64,000 bases of DNA from Zhongshania aquimaris (GCF_019312595.1 NZ_JAHWDQ010000002.1:434001-498000); one strand, 5' to 3'. Counted from the first letter of the stretch, positions 42,718 to 52,687 are shown. Notes: a model not told the origin generated them from the sequence alone. A program made the numbers and translations.

Positions 42718-44139
42718 GTGTTACCCCAAGCTATAAGTATTTTCGATATGTTGAAAATAGGTGTTGGTCCGTCTAGTTCGCATACGCTTGGGCCTTGGCG
42801 AGCGATACAGCGATGGCAACGCGAACAGCTTGCTAATTTAGATAAAATAGATGAGATAGAAGTGATTCTGTTTGGCTCACTCGCCCTAACGGGAAAAGGT
42901 CATTGTACAGATACAGCCATATGTCTTGCTTTACTGGGGTATGACCCAGAGACAATAGACGTTGATTCTATTGCGCGTTTTATTAAAGAATTAAAAATAA
43001 ATAAGTCGCTGCAAGTGAATGCTGAAAATGTAATAAATTTCGATCCTGATCAAGCCATAAAATTTTACTGTGACCAAAGGTTACCCGAGCATCCGAATGC
43101 GATGACATGTCGGGTGCGTAGCGCAGGGCAGTGGTTGGAGGCCAGCTATTTTTCAGTGGGCGGTGGCTTTATCGTGTGCAGCAATGACACCGATGTGATT
43201 GCCAACCCTGTGAACTTACCGTTTCCAGCGCAGACTCCTAATGAACTTCTAACACATTGTGAGCGGGAGCTGTTATCGATCTCGGCGCTGGTGAGATTAA
43301 ATGAATTGGCTTGGCGAAATTCAGCGGAAATCAACTCGCAGCTCGACCGGCTGTGGCACGTGATGAAGGATTGTATTTGGCGGGGGAGTCAGCGTGTGGG
43401 CACCTTGCCAGGTGGCTTGAGCGTTAGTCGTCGAGCGGCGGGGCTGCAAAAGTCACTTCTGAGCGGATTTCATGCAGATAATGTTGATGAGTGGATCGAT
43501 GAAATTAAACGCCGCAAACTTTCATTCTCCGAAATACTGCGCTGGGTGAGTTGTTTCGCGCTTGCCGTTAACGAAGAAAATGCGAGTTTGGCTAGAGTGG
43601 TCACCGCACCAACAAATGGCGCTGCCGGCGTCATCCCCGCTGTACTTATGTACCACATCTGCTTTTCTGGTCAGGTGGTAAACGCTGAAGAGATTCGAAG
43701 GTTTTTAATAGTGGCTGGCGAAGTTGGCACTTACTTTAAGAAGGGAGCAACAATATCTGCGGCGATGGGCGGCTGCCAGGCTGAGATCGGGGTTTCTTCC
43801 GCCATGGCCGCGGCGGCACTCACCGAAAGTTTGGGAGGCACCCCGCGCCAGGCGCTCATAGCGGCGGAGATCGCCATTGAGCATCATCTTGGTATGACCT
43901 GTGATCCCGTTGCCGGCTTGGTGCAGATTCCATGCATAGAGCGAAATGCGATGGGCGCCGTTAAAGCGGTGAATGCCGCACAGCTTGCCTTGGCTGGGGA
44001 TCCGTATCAAACCAAAGTGACATTGGATGCCGCCATCAAAGTCATGGCCGATACCGCAAGAGACATGCATAGTAGCTATAAGGAAACCTCGCAAGGCGGT
44101 TTGGCGGTGGTAGTACCTGTTGCGCTTTCTGAGTGTTAG
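42718..44139 (+). CDS. sdaA: L-serine dehydratase, iron-sulfur dependent, single chain
   Basis: A protein of 473 residues. The N-terminal beta domain starts [20 protein letters not shown]. The alpha domain has [20 protein letters not shown] near residue 302 and the cluster-binding cysteines in MGGCQAEIG and [20 protein letters not shown]. It deaminates serine to pyruvate and ammonia with an oxygen-sensitive [4Fe-4S] cluster. The start is GTG with AAGGAAG seven bases upstream. It converges on the amino-acid dehydrogenase, suggesting a small amino-acid catabolism pair. Confidence 0.93.
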   Translation: MLPQAISIFDMLKIGVGPSSSHTLGPWRAIQRWQREQLANLDKIDEIEVILFGSLALTGKGHCTDTAICLALLGYDPETIDVDSIARFIKELKINKSLQVNAENVINFDPDQAIKFYCDQRLPEHPNAMTCRVRSAGQWLEASYFSVGGGFIVCSNDTDVIANPVNLPFPAQTPNELLTHCERELLSISALVRLNELAWRNSAEINSQLDRLWHVMKDCIWRGSQRVGTLPGGLSVSRRAAGLQKSLLSGFHADNVDEWIDEIKRRKLSFSEILRWVSCFALAVNEENASLARVVTAPTNGAAGVIPAVLMYHICFSGQVVNAEEIRRFLIVAGEVGTYFKKGATISAAMGGCQAEIGVSSAMAAAALTESLGGTPRQALIAAEIAIEHHLGMTCDPVAGLVQIPCIERNAMGAVKAVNAAQLALAGDPYQTKVTLDAAIKVMADTARDMHSSYKETSQGGLAVVVPVALSEC

Positions 44140-44349
44140 GGCTTTATATTTTTTCTTATTTTATAAAAATATTAAATTTTTTATCGTCGTAATTTCCATA
44201 AGCACCCGCGAGCATTGAGTAAAACAGCTCAACAAATGAGGACGATAATTATTCTAGGTGGGGATGCGGTTCGGCCGAAAAATCAGCTTAACCATTTATG
44301 CATTGGTTTTAAGTTGCGGAAAATGTGGTCGAGATAATTTCGTAGGCCG

Positions 44350-44372
44350 AAAAAAGCCCAGCAAAGCTGGGC
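44350..44372 (-). terminator. Intrinsic terminator of the Leu/Phe/Val dehydrogenase gene
   Basis: On the minus strand, GCCCAGC, loop TTT, GCTGGGC and then TTTTTT lie about 50 bp after the dehydrogenase stop. A classic rho-independent terminator. Confidence 0.92.
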
Positions 44373-44420
44373 AAAGTCCTCAATGGAATCGTGGTCGAGA
44401 TGTTAGGAACTTTGCGTCAC

Positions 44421-45491
44421 TTATGACGCGGCTTTAATCAGTTGTGTTTCCGGGTTCATAAAAATTTCTTCTGCTAGCTTTTCTGCAATAGAGGCGGTCG
44501 TCATTTTTTCTGAATCGGCACGTTTAAATATTTCCGCCAAGGTCGCGCCGATTTCCTTGGTTTTTGTTTCGCTCTCTTGAGTTGTTGCGCCCACTCTTTG
44601 GTAGTGAACATCAATAATGCCGCCCGCATTAATAACGAAGTCGGGTGCGTATAGAATCCCTCGCTGCCGCAATCTTTCGCCGTGTTCACTTGCGGCTAAT
44701 TGGTTGTTTGCCGCACCCGCAATAATTTCCGCCCGAATAAGATCGACCGTATCGTCATTAATCACGCCTCCCATTGCACAGGGGGTGAATACGTCTACAT
44801 CTAGAGAAATAATGCTGTTGTTATCAACAATCTGGGCGCCCAAGGCGGTAGCCTTTTCAAGGTTTGCCTTATTCACATCTGATACAAAGACGGTCGCGCC
44901 ATTTTTTACCAACATGTCAATTAAGTGGCGGCCGACGGAGCCCGCACCTTGCAGGGCAATACGAACTCCCTTCAGGCTGTCAGTGCCTCTTTTATGTTTC
45001 AGCGCCGACAGTATTCCGCAGTAGACGCCGTAGGCGGTGTAAGGAGATGGGTCGCCGCCATATTTTTGATTGTCACACACGCCCGCGACGTACTTGGTCT
45101 TTCTGCCCATTGTTTTAAGGTCACTGACACATGTACCTGAGTCTTCTGCGGAAATATATTTGCCGCCAAGACTATCGATAAACTCACCCATCGCTAACAG
45201 TAACTCAGTCGATTTCTCGGTGTTGGGGTTGCCAATAATGACGGATTTGCCGCCACCAAGCGGTAGTCCGGCAAGCGCAGATTTATAGGTCATGCCCAGT
45301 GAAAGTCGCAGTACATCGTTAAGCGCTAGATCATCATTGAGGTAGGGGTACATTCTGCAGCCGCCGAGAGAGGGGCCAAGATTGGTGTTGTGAACGGCAA
45401 TAATTGCCTTCAAACCTGTTTTCGAGTCTTCCTTAAAGGCAACGAGTTCGTGTTGATTAAATGAGGGGCAGCTAAAGGTACTCATTGTCAC
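44421..45491 (-). CDS. Leu/Phe/Val dehydrogenase family protein
   Basis: A protein of 356 residues. The catalytic Lys segment is SALAGLPLGGGKSVIIGNPN near residue 75, with VAFKEDSKTGLKAIIAVHNT at the N-terminus and the dinucleotide motif IALQGAGSVGRHLIDMLV near 180. It reversibly deaminates a branched or aromatic amino acid to the 2-oxo acid with NAD. Leucine versus phenylalanine preference cannot be told by eye. It starts from a roughly 590-bp upstream region and has its own terminator, so it is monocistronic. Confidence 0.9.
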   Translation of the reverse strand: MTMSTFSCPSFNQHELVAFKEDSKTGLKAIIAVHNTNLGPSLGGCRMYPYLNDDLALNDVLRLSLGMTYKSALAGLPLGGGKSVIIGNPNTEKSTELLLAMGEFIDSLGGKYISAEDSGTCVSDLKTMGRKTKYVAGVCDNQKYGGDPSPYTAYGVYCGILSALKHKRGTDSLKGVRIALQGAGSVGRHLIDMLVKNGATVFVSDVNKANLEKATALGAQIVDNNSIISLDVDVFTPCAMGGVINDDTVDLIRAEIIAGAANNQLAASEHGERLRQRGILYAPDFVINAGGIIDVHYQRVGATTQESETKTKEIGATLAEIFKRADSEKMTTASIAEKLAEEIFMNPETQLIKAAS

Positions 45492-46084
45492 TCCAGTTGT
45501 TTGACTTGTTGGTCTGAAGGCGCCGGACTATCGTAACCGAATGCCTTGTGCGTCCATGTTTGTTTATTGGTATATCTTAGCGAGTTTTTCTGAATAATTT
45601 AGTTTAAATAAGACGGGTTTTACGATGAGTGTGAAATATTATTTCTTAATACATCGATAATAGGTATTAATTTATTTTTTAGACTGCCGTGTTGCGTGAG
45701 ACTGTGCGAAAGGTGGGGATAGAGTTCTCTATATTTGTCTTTAAGGACTGTTAGGGAAGATGGCTAATCTAGTCGCAGCCGCTGATGGTAGTACCTTTGC
45801 AGTCCCGACGATTGCGGTTCACGAGTAGATACTTCGCCATGCGCCAGATCTCTGCTTATTCTGTAGTGATTTATTTTTAGCGAAATACCATTCTATAAGG
45901 AATCACTAGTTTAATTATTGCGCAGAAGAATTTTCGATGATTTTTAAGCTCAGAGGACGCAGAGTGTTACAGCCTCCAATGTTCGGTAAAAATAGGTGTC
46001 GAAAATCCATAAAATCTTATCAATGGCAGGCTCTTAAGTGAAATTTATTGGGTAGGTGAATGTTGTATATTTGTGGAGGTGGCC
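45492..46084. other. Intergenic region upstream of the amino-acid dehydrogenase
   Basis: A stretch of 593 bp, AT-rich near 45590-45690, without a supported gene. It holds the dehydrogenase promoter and one copy of the 15-bp repeat (45891-45905) also found at 49732-49746. Confidence 0.5.
45891..45905. repeat. 15-bp repeat copy 1, TTCTATAAGGAATCA
   Basis: Identical to 49732-49746, 3.8 kb away. Both copies are in intergenic DNA on either side of the minus-strand folE operon. The outer bases TTC and GAA form a partial dyad, so it may be a regulator site. Confidence 0.6.
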
Positions 46085-46450
46085 ATGCGCGTCAAAGCGT
46101 TGAAAAGTAGAGTCAGGCTCCGTATCAACAAGAGCAAGGGTTCGGTATTTATGCCTGGGGATTTCTTTGACCTCTCGGGTCGTGATCAGGTGGGCTGCGG
46201 CTTGCGTGAGCTGGTAGCAGAGGACACGATAATTCGATTTGGACAGGGTCTCTACGCAGTGCTGCTGCTTTTTTCATGGTTGGCCTCTCTGCGCCTGCTA
46301 GGGGAACTGATATATTCCTCTGAAACATCCCGCTTGGGGAGAGGGGTGGACCATTCCATTAAATCAACACGGCTGTTACATTATCCCCCTTTTGAAATTG
46401 GTATTAGTGCCCCAGATATTGATCGCGCGGCAGTTGAAGATAAAAATTGA
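46085..46450 (+). pseudogene. Decayed AbiEi/DUF6088-like winged-helix gene
   Basis: The frame encodes 121 residues. The first 55 or so, RVRLRINKSKGSVFMPGDFF, then DLSGRDQVGCGLRELVAEDT and IIRFGQGLYAV, match the winged-helix N-terminal domain of DUF6088/AbiEi-type antitoxin proteins. The next part of the family (a domain of over 100 residues) is not recognisable; the frame instead runs on through unrelated sequence and overlaps the 3' end of the convergent SDR by 70 bp. The ATG has a perfect GGAGGT five bases ahead, so it was once, or still is, expressed. No partner toxin is present. Confidence 0.6.
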
Positions 46451-47064
46451 ATCACGTCGGCGATGGATTCAGGTTTTACCCAGCTACTTGTGTCGGCGTC
46501 AGGCATCGCTGCACGATTCGTTTTTGTGTCGATAGTGCTGGGCAAAATAGCGTTTACCGTTGTATTGGTGTCTGCCAGTTCTTTGGCCAGAGATTCGGTG
46601 AATTTGTGTATGCTTGCTTTAGAAGACGCATAGGCGCCCATACCTGCATCCGCTGATAATGCGCCTATGGCGCCGATATTGATGATTCTACCTGCGTGAC
46701 TTTGTTTTATTTCTGGCAGTGCCGCTTTGGTCATCGACACCGCAGTTAACAAATTCATTCCGAACATCCGCTCCCAGTCCGATAGTTCACTGTTGTCTAG
46801 CATCCCCCAGGAGAATCCGCCTGCGATATTTACCAGTACATCTATGCCGCCGAATTTGTCCTTTACCGCGTTCGTGACCTTCTGGCAATCTAGGGGTTTG
46901 TTGAGGTCTACACCGGCTAGATCCAGCGTGTGATCAATGATGGTTACTGGCGCCGAGGCAAAGTCTACTCGGCAAACATTGTGACCATTTAGCGAAAACG
47001 CATGTGATACCGCTGTGCCTAGTTCGCCAAACCCTCCGGTTACGATGATGTTTAATTGGGTCAT
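46381..47064 (-). CDS. SDR family oxidoreductase, short form
   Basis: A protein of 227 residues. The Rossmann motif is NIIVTGGFGELGTAVSHAFS, the NNAG variant is DVLVNIAGGFSWGMLD, and the active site is MGAYASSKASIHKFTESLAK (Tyr and Lys of YxxxK). The small size and the sequence pattern are compatible with pteridine- or quinonoid-dihydropteridine-reductase-like SDRs, but this is not decisive. It is the last gene of the minus-strand operon that contains folE, 33 bp after the preceding reductase. Confidence 0.82.
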   Translation of the reverse strand: MTQLNIIVTGGFGELGTAVSHAFSLNGHNVCRVDFASAPVTIIDHTLDLAGVDLNKPLDCQKVTNAVKDKFGGIDVLVNIAGGFSWGMLDNSELSDWERMFGMNLLTAVSMTKAALPEIKQSHAGRIINIGAIGALSADAGMGAYASSKASIHKFTESLAKELADTNTTVNAILPSTIDTKTNRAAMPDADTSSWVKPESIADVIQFLSSTAARSISGALIPISKGG

Positions 47065-47097
47065 GTGTGAATCTCCAGTGTTATTTATTTGACGGGC

Positions 47098-48126
47098 TCA
47101 ATTAGATTTCTCTAAGGAGGTAATTTGTCGTGCAGATTCAAGAATTGAATTTCTAATATCCCGTGGCGACCAAGCTAAGATGTTCTTCGCTTTATTTGCC
47201 GATGTTATACGTTTCTGCCCTAGGATTTTTGTGGTGCTTCTGGCTTCTGCATTGAACAGACCAAAGAGCTGAGTAAGAAAGTTGGGTAGTTCAATGCTGG
47301 GTGCTTTTTTATAACCATTTTTTCGGAGTAGTTTGGCGACATCTTTGAGCCACATTTCCCGCTCTGAGACAATTAAGCGCTCGCCGTCTGAGTGGTCGTT
47401 TTGCATTGCCAGTACATGGGCTTCGGCGACGTCGCGAACATCTACATAGCCAAAGTGCAAGGCGATTGTTACAGGTGTGGAGCCATCGATCATTCTTTTA
47501 ATGATGTCATTTGATACGCCTAAATCGTCGCTTAGAGATGGCCCAACAATCATGCTCGGATTGATGACAGTCAGTGCCATCTTTGAATTTTCTCCAGCGC
47601 TTGATACGAATGCCCACGCGGCGAGTTCCGCCATGGTTTTACTTTTAAAGTAGGTAGATACTCTCGCTAATGCTGGGTCAGTCCAGTTATTTTCGCTAAA
47701 GGATTCCGCCTTGCTGGTACTTTCGGTAATGGCGCCGCAGGAGGATGTGAGGACGACTTTTTTTACACCGGCTGCGCTGGCAGCACGCAGTACCCTTAAA
47801 GTACCGTCGCTTGCCAAGTTTATCCAATGCTCAGGATCTTTCGGTTCGCCGATAAAAAACGGTGATGCGACGTGCAGTACATAGTCGCAGTTGTCTGTTG
47901 CATCCTTCCAGCCCGCGTCGTCGGCAAGATCGGCTTCTAATAGCGACAGATTTTCATGGTTAATGTTGGCTTTCGACAGCGACTCTCGTATTTCGGCTTC
48001 TCTGCTTAAAGACCGAACTGTGCCCTTTACTAAATATCCCTGTGCTAATAATTTCGCGACGCAATGGAGGCCAAGGTAGCCTGATGCGCCTGTAACTAGT
48101 ACGCACTCCATATGTTCTTCCTTCAA
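47098..48126 (-). CDS. Extended SDR, dihydroflavonol-reductase/cinnamoyl-CoA-reductase-like
   Basis: A protein of 342 residues, from a start codon that overlaps the folE stop (ATGA). The NADP motif is [34 protein letters not shown] supplies the catalytic Ser and [20 protein letters not shown] the YxxxK. A proline- and substrate-loop region [15 protein letters not shown] follows. This group reduces ketones or aldehydes of aromatic or CoA-bound substrates; the substrate here is unknown. Tight coupling to folE suggests a shared function, possibly with a pterin. Confidence 0.85.
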   Translation of the reverse strand: MKEEHMECVLVTGASGYLGLHCVAKLLAQGYLVKGTVRSLSREAEIRESLSKANINHENLSLLEADLADDAGWKDATDNCDYVLHVASPFFIGEPKDPEHWINLASDGTLRVLRAASAAGVKKVVLTSSCGAITESTSKAESFSENNWTDPALARVSTYFKSKTMAELAAWAFVSSAGENSKMALTVINPSMIVGPSLSDDLGVSNDIIKRMIDGSTPVTIALHFGYVDVRDVAEAHVLAMQNDHSDGERLIVSEREMWLKDVAKLLRKNGYKKAPSIELPNFLTQLFGLFNAEARSTTKILGQKRITSANKAKNILAWSPRDIRNSILESARQITSLEKSN

Positions 48127-48665
48127 AGATTTATTAGCGAGAGAAATTCATTGCGGGTGGCTTGATTCGTTTTAAATTCACCAATCATTGCAGAGGTGCG
48201 CATAACCGAGTTTTGCTTTTGCACACCGCGCATCATCATGCACATATGGCTGGCTTCAATAATAACGCCAACACCGAGTGCGTTCGTTACTTCCATTATT
48301 GTGTCGGCGATCTGGGTGGTTAGTTGTTCTTGAATTTGAAGGCGTCGCGAGTAGAGATCGACAACTCTCGCGATCTTCGATAATCCTAATACCTTTCCGT
48401 TTGGTATATAGGCCACATGTGCTTTGCCGATAAAGGGTAATAAATGGTGTTCACAAAGTGAATACAGTTCGATGTTCGAAACCACAACCATTTCATTGGC
48501 GTCTGAAGTGAAGAGCGCGCCGTTTATGACTTCGTCTATGGTTTTTCTGTAGCCTTCGGTCAAGTATTGCATTGCCTTGGCAGCGCGTAATGGTGTGTCA
48601 ATCAGACCGTCTCGGTTAACGTCTTCACCGACTGACTTGATGATTTCAAAATAGGATCTTTCCAT
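48123..48665 (-). CDS. folE: GTP cyclohydrolase I
   Basis: A protein of 180 residues, typical FolE length. Zinc ligands are the Cys and His of [20 protein letters not shown] near residue 70 and the Cys of [20 protein letters not shown] near 140. It converts GTP to dihydroneopterin triphosphate, the entry to folate and pterin cofactors. Its place inside a catabolic operon, overlapping a reductase gene, is unusual for a folate gene and suggests an extra copy that feeds a reduced pterin to a neighbouring enzyme. Upstream is the acetoacetate-decarboxylase-like gene, 160 bp away. Confidence 0.95.
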   Translation of the reverse strand: MERSYFEIIKSVGEDVNRDGLIDTPLRAAKAMQYLTEGYRKTIDEVINGALFTSDANEMVVVSNIELYSLCEHHLLPFIGKAHVAYIPNGKVLGLSKIARVVDLYSRRLQIQEQLTTQIADTIMEVTNALGVGVIIEASHMCMMMRGVQKQNSVMRTSAMIGEFKTNQATRNEFLSLINL

Positions 48666-48825
48666 AAGTTACTTGGCTACTATTCTTGTTTTTATTGATT
48701 TCGCTTAAAGATATTGAGCGAGGAAACATTGCATTGATGGTGGAAAAGCCACCTCCATCACTACTACTTGCTGGAGATGACTTTTCCGCGCAGTCGTCTA
48801 CATCACATAGACCGAATGTCGAGGG

Positions 48826-49599
48826 TTACTTATTTTTTGGTGGTGCACCTAGATGGCCTGGCCATCTGCTGCCGCCTATGGTGTCTACAAAGGGCCAAAA
48901 TGCTTTTGGATCTAGCTCGCCAGCGATCGTGACTGACCGGCTTCGATATTCTGGCCACCATAAATGAGATGAGATCTGTTCTCTTAATGGTAGCATCGTG
49001 GCAATCGGGTCCCATGGGCTGTCAAGCAGCGTCAGTTTGCCGTCGAGGGCCAAGCGGTAGCCGGGGCCGTACTTGCCATGCACTTTAACGACATGGGGTG
49101 GAAAGTCATAGCCTTCTTCGCCGCCCACTTTGCGAGAATATTTTGTCCACCATTCAAACCGCTCTGGGTCGCCCTTGATCTGGTCTTCTTCCCCCACCGT
49201 GGCAGTGAAGTTAAGAAAGGTATAGCCCTGATGATGACAACGTGCAGTAACGTTCGGTCCAAGGCGATAGTATTCAGTAGTAGCCGGGAATTTTGGTTGG
49301 CCATTCATCATGACGCTGATATGAATCGCTGCTTCCTGATCAATGCCGTAGCCAATCGCGTACTCGCCGCTTTGACCTTGGTAGTCCGCATTGACAGTAA
49401 TGAGAACGCCATACTCAGGCTCTTCATTCACGGGGAGGTTGTAGATGGTTAAATTTACGTTCGGGGTTTCACCGGGATCTATACCTGGTGGTAAGAGGTT
49501 CGCGATGGCTTCTTTGTCTGTGCGATACACAATCTTTAGCATTGGCCATTGGGCAATCTCACCAGGAGTTGTCAGTGGTGCATTTGCGGGATCCGTCAT
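48826..49599 (-). CDS. Acetoacetate decarboxylase family protein
   Basis: A protein of 257 residues with the ADC-fold pattern: MLKIVYRTDKEAIANLLPPG near residue 20, a GVLITVNADYQGQSGEYAIG strand region, and EYYRLGPNVTARCHHQGYTF. Members of this superfamily include decarboxylases, dehydratases and aldolases, and many lack decarboxylase activity, so the reaction is open. It is the first gene of the minus-strand set. A copy of the 15-bp repeat lies 133 bp ahead of its start. Confidence 0.8.
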   Translation of the reverse strand: MTDPANAPLTTPGEIAQWPMLKIVYRTDKEAIANLLPPGIDPGETPNVNLTIYNLPVNEEPEYGVLITVNADYQGQSGEYAIGYGIDQEAAIHISVMMNGQPKFPATTEYYRLGPNVTARCHHQGYTFLNFTATVGEEDQIKGDPERFEWWTKYSRKVGGEEGYDFPPHVVKVHGKYGPGYRLALDGKLTLLDSPWDPIATMLPLREQISSHLWWPEYRSRSVTIAGELDPKAFWPFVDTIGGSRWPGHLGAPPKNK

Positions 49600-50259
49600 G
49601 TTAAGTAGACCTCATCTATTTGGTAATTATTTTAAGTGGGTTTCATGTGGGTAATGTAAATGCACCCAGCTTCGAAGTTACACTGCCGCGTTCTTTAGTC
49701 GACGCTGGAGATACTAGCACTTGGAATTCTGTTCTATAAGGAATCAAACGTAATATGACTGTTCTCAGCCTTGGGCCAATTATGTCCCGTTGATTGTGCG
49801 CTATTCAGCGACAATGAGTTTACATTAGGTGCTTTATTGTTATGACTGGGTCGGGATAAAGTCGTGCAATCAAATTGTCACAAGTGAAAATGCTCAGGGG
49901 CATAGAGAATAATAAGTGAAGAGACCCTTGGTTCTCCAGTGTAGGGTTGAGAGGCGAATGCTGTAAATAATCTGTGGTCCGGGAAGATGCGCGATTGATG
50001 AAGTCATAATGTGGCCAGGTAGGTGAACGATTTCCGAGATACTGATAATTTCATATTCCGTTTCGGTAATGTGTGAATTCAGTAGTTGATGTAGTTGCTA
50101 GGGCCGAATTAATAAAAATTAACGATTGGGTTTATCTGCATATATGAGTGCTAGTATCCGGTCATCATGAATAAATGATTTTGGCTTTGGATTAGGTGAA
50201 GTGGTTAGCGCATGATCCTAAATTCAATGAATAATAAGTGCTAGCCATTGGGAGTAAGT
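49600..50259. other. Intergenic region between divergent ADC-like and SDR genes
   Basis: A stretch of 660 bp without a supported gene. It includes repeat copy 2 (49732-49746) and must carry promoters for both divergent catabolic operons. The LysR regulator encoded at 51134 is a candidate to bind here. Confidence 0.5.
49732..49746. repeat. 15-bp repeat copy 2, TTCTATAAGGAATCA
   Basis: Identical to 45891-45905. It is placed 133 bp upstream of the acetoacetate-decarboxylase-like gene on the minus strand and about 510 bp upstream of the plus-strand SDR. Confidence 0.6.
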
Positions 50260-51096
50260 GTGGATAATTTTGAGGGATTAACAGCGGTTGTAACTGGCTC
50301 GGCAAGTGGTATTGGTCGAGCCTTAGCGGTTAAGGCTGCAAGCGAAGGGATGAATGTCTGCATAGCAGATATGAATTCATCGGCGCTCGAAATATTGGCT
50401 GACGAGCTAAAAGCAAAGGGCGTAAATGTATATGCGCAGAAGTTAGATGTGTCCAGCTCAGAGTCAGTTAAGAGTTTTGCTGCCGAGTGTTTTTCTCGAT
50501 TTAACACAGTGGAGTTGCTGTTTAATAATGCCGGAATTCTCAGTCTCGGATGCGCCTGGGAGCAAAGTGTAGAGGATTGGGAGCGTTTGCTATCAATAAA
50601 CGTCATGGGCGTAGTGAATGGCATAAATGCATTTCTTCCCGCCATGGTCGAGGCGGAAAAAGCCGCTCATATTGTAAACACCGGCTCGGTCGGCTCATTG
50701 GTCGCTGCGGCCGGTATGGCGCAATACACTGCATCTAAAATGGCGGTTCGCGGTATTACAGAATGTTTGAGCGTTGAGCTGCAATTACAGCAAGCCCCAA
50801 TAGGTGTGTCATTGCTGTGCCCGGGGCCTGTAGCGACTAATATTGCTGAAGGCGTTATAACTCGAGCGCTAGGTGATGATGCGAGCGCAGAAATGATTGC
50901 CGAGGCGAAAGCGGCGACAGTGGCGGGAGATCCAAATTTTATAACCCCTGATGTGTGTGCAGAGCTTGTATTTAGCGCGATTAGAGATAATAAATTTTGG
51001 ATATTTACCCACCCTTTCAATAGATATTACAAGGGTTTGACAGACGCAGTTCTAAATGGGGAGAATCCTAGCTATAGCGATGTAGAATTCGACTAA
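50260..51096 (+). CDS. SDR family oxidoreductase
   Basis: A protein of 278 residues. The NAD motif is AVVTGSASGIGRALAVKAAS, followed by LLFNNAGILSLG and active site AQYTASKMAVRGITECLSVE. A C-terminal extension FWIFTHPFNRYYKGLTDAVL places it in the same subfamily as the SDR at 58771, which ends the ring-cleavage operon. The start GTG 50260 has GGGAG five bases ahead; an upstream TTG at 50248 is weaker. It is followed after 37 bp by the LysR gene and probably co-transcribed with it. Confidence 0.88.
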   Translation: MDNFEGLTAVVTGSASGIGRALAVKAASEGMNVCIADMNSSALEILADELKAKGVNVYAQKLDVSSSESVKSFAAECFSRFNTVELLFNNAGILSLGCAWEQSVEDWERLLSINVMGVVNGINAFLPAMVEAEKAAHIVNTGSVGSLVAAAGMAQYTASKMAVRGITECLSVELQLQQAPIGVSLLCPGPVATNIAEGVITRALGDDASAEMIAEAKAATVAGDPNFITPDVCAELVFSAIRDNKFWIFTHPFNRYYKGLTDAVLNGENPSYSDVEFD

Positions 51097-51133
51097 CAAT
51101 AAAGCTGGGAATCGCGCCCGCAAAAGGAGCAGT

Positions 51134-52069
51134 GTGTCTAAATTCGTGAGTTCGTCAATCGGCAGGTGGGATGGTATCGACGAGTTTGTGCAGTCGGTTT
51201 CTTCGGGAAGCTTTACTGCTGCAGCTGAGAATCTTGGGGTGTCAAAGTCCTATGTCAGCAAGCAGGTGGGAAAGCTTGAAGATAGGTTGAACGCAAGATT
51301 ACTTCAGCGTTCAACCAGGCAGCTGGCATTGACCGATGTGGGTGAAATTTTTTATCAAGAATGTCTCACGCTTTCGAGAAGGTTTGAAAATCTCGAATCA
51401 GTAATATCGGAAATGCAAAATAGTCCCAAGGGTATTCTTAAGGTGGCGATAAATTGCCGCTTTGGTGTTCAGTATATGGCTGGTGCGATTGCGTCATTTG
51501 CTCGTCTTCACCCCGATATGTCAATCACGGTGCATTCTAGTTTCAGAGACGTTGATCTAATTGCTGAGGGTTACGACCTAACTATACGTTACGGCGAACT
51601 AGAGGATTCCTCCTTGGTCGCTAGAAAGCTCGGTGGCTACACCATGAGTCTATACGCCTCTCCGGCTTACTGGGACGAACACGGGATGCCGTTGAATGTT
51701 GAAGATCTTCAGCACTACAACTCACTGTGTACCCCCGATCGAGTTTGGCATTTTAGTTCGTCTAGGGTGGTTAACAAAGTTCGGGTCACCGGCAACTGGA
51801 TTAGTGAGGACGGTGCGGCGCTTAAGGCGGGTGCAGTTGCTGGAATAGGTATCGTTCAGCTGCCAGATTTTTTCGTTGTGAATGAGGTGGAGTCTGGTCA
51901 GCTTGTGCGACTGCCGCGACCGTGGAACTTTTATTGGCGTACTGCGTGGGCGGTTTATTCCGGAAACCAGCACTTGTCAGCGAAAATTCGATTTTTCATC
52001 GATTTCTTGTGTAAAAGTATGGCCGGTGAAGCATGGCTAGAGAATAAAAGTCTATTTCATCAGGTGTGA
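51134..52069 (+). CDS. LysR family transcriptional regulator
   Basis: A protein of 311 residues. The N-terminal winged HTH reads GIDEFVQSVSSGSFTAAAEN, LGVSKSYVSKQVGKLEDRLN and RLLQRSTRQLALTDVGEIFY. A periplasmic-binding-like effector domain of the CrgA/DsdC type follows (YDLTIRYGELEDSSLVARKL). The start is GTG with AGGAG six bases ahead. It is likely to control the neighbouring aromatic or steroid-type operon; the binding sites are not known. LysR regulators often sense pathway intermediates. Confidence 0.92.
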   Translation: MSKFVSSSIGRWDGIDEFVQSVSSGSFTAAAENLGVSKSYVSKQVGKLEDRLNARLLQRSTRQLALTDVGEIFYQECLTLSRRFENLESVISEMQNSPKGILKVAINCRFGVQYMAGAIASFARLHPDMSITVHSSFRDVDLIAEGYDLTIRYGELEDSSLVARKLGGYTMSLYASPAYWDEHGMPLNVEDLQHYNSLCTPDRVWHFSSSRVVNKVRVTGNWISEDGAALKAGAVAGIGIVQLPDFFVVNEVESGQLVRLPRPWNFYWRTAWAVYSGNQHLSAKIRFFIDFLCKSMAGEAWLENKSLFHQV

Positions 52070-52172
52070 TTTATAAATCGTGAGAGGTGAATCTATAGAA
52101 CTATTTTGGTTGATTAATGTTTTCAAGAAGAACTAAGTGTAAAAAAATGTATATTATAAAAGGAGAATAGCG

Positions 52173-52472
52173 ATGAGCATTGCAGGATCTTGGGACGTTA
52201 TACTGAATACGCCAATGGGCAAGCAGAAAGGCAAGATGACAGTAACTCTAAATGGGGATGAAATAGTTGGCGAGATTCAGTCGCCAATGGGTAATATTCC
52301 TATGAAAGAGGGAAAGTTAGATGGTGATAAAGGAACGTGGCTCTGTGGCGTGACAAAACCAATTTCTATGAATCTTGAATTTGATGTTTTGTTTGAGGGT
52401 GACGCGTTTACTGGCACTGTAAAGGTGGGGCCAATGGGAAAAAATGTAGTCGAAGGGAAACGGGCATCGTAA
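52173..52472 (+). CDS. Small beta-rich protein of unknown function
   Basis: A protein of 99 residues made of alternating strands, starting MSIAGSWDVILNTPMGKQKG and containing repeated units (TPMGKQKGKM, SPMGNIPMKEG, GPMGKNVVEG). It has no signal peptide. AGGAG precedes the ATG. Similar small proteins occur in steroid and aromatic catabolic clusters of actinobacteria and proteobacteria, as I recall, without assigned function. A lipocalin-like ligand-binding role is possible. Confidence 0.75.
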   Translation: MSIAGSWDVILNTPMGKQKGKMTVTLNGDEIVGEIQSPMGNIPMKEGKLDGDKGTWLCGVTKPISMNLEFDVLFEGDAFTGTVKVGPMGKNVVEGKRAS

Positions 52473-52687
52473 GCCGTTCTAATTCGCTATTGCCGTTTCT
52501 CGGGTGGTTTCTTCAACCCCGGTTATGGATGGTCCGGCGAAGACCTCACGATGACTTACTCTAGACTTCAGTTAGTTGGGGCTTCGTCGGATATAAAAAG
52601 TTATACAGGTCTAGAAAGATATCTTCTAATATTCTCAAAACTTTGATCAGTAATTTCCAATTCTTGGCGTCATATGATATTCCTGTT

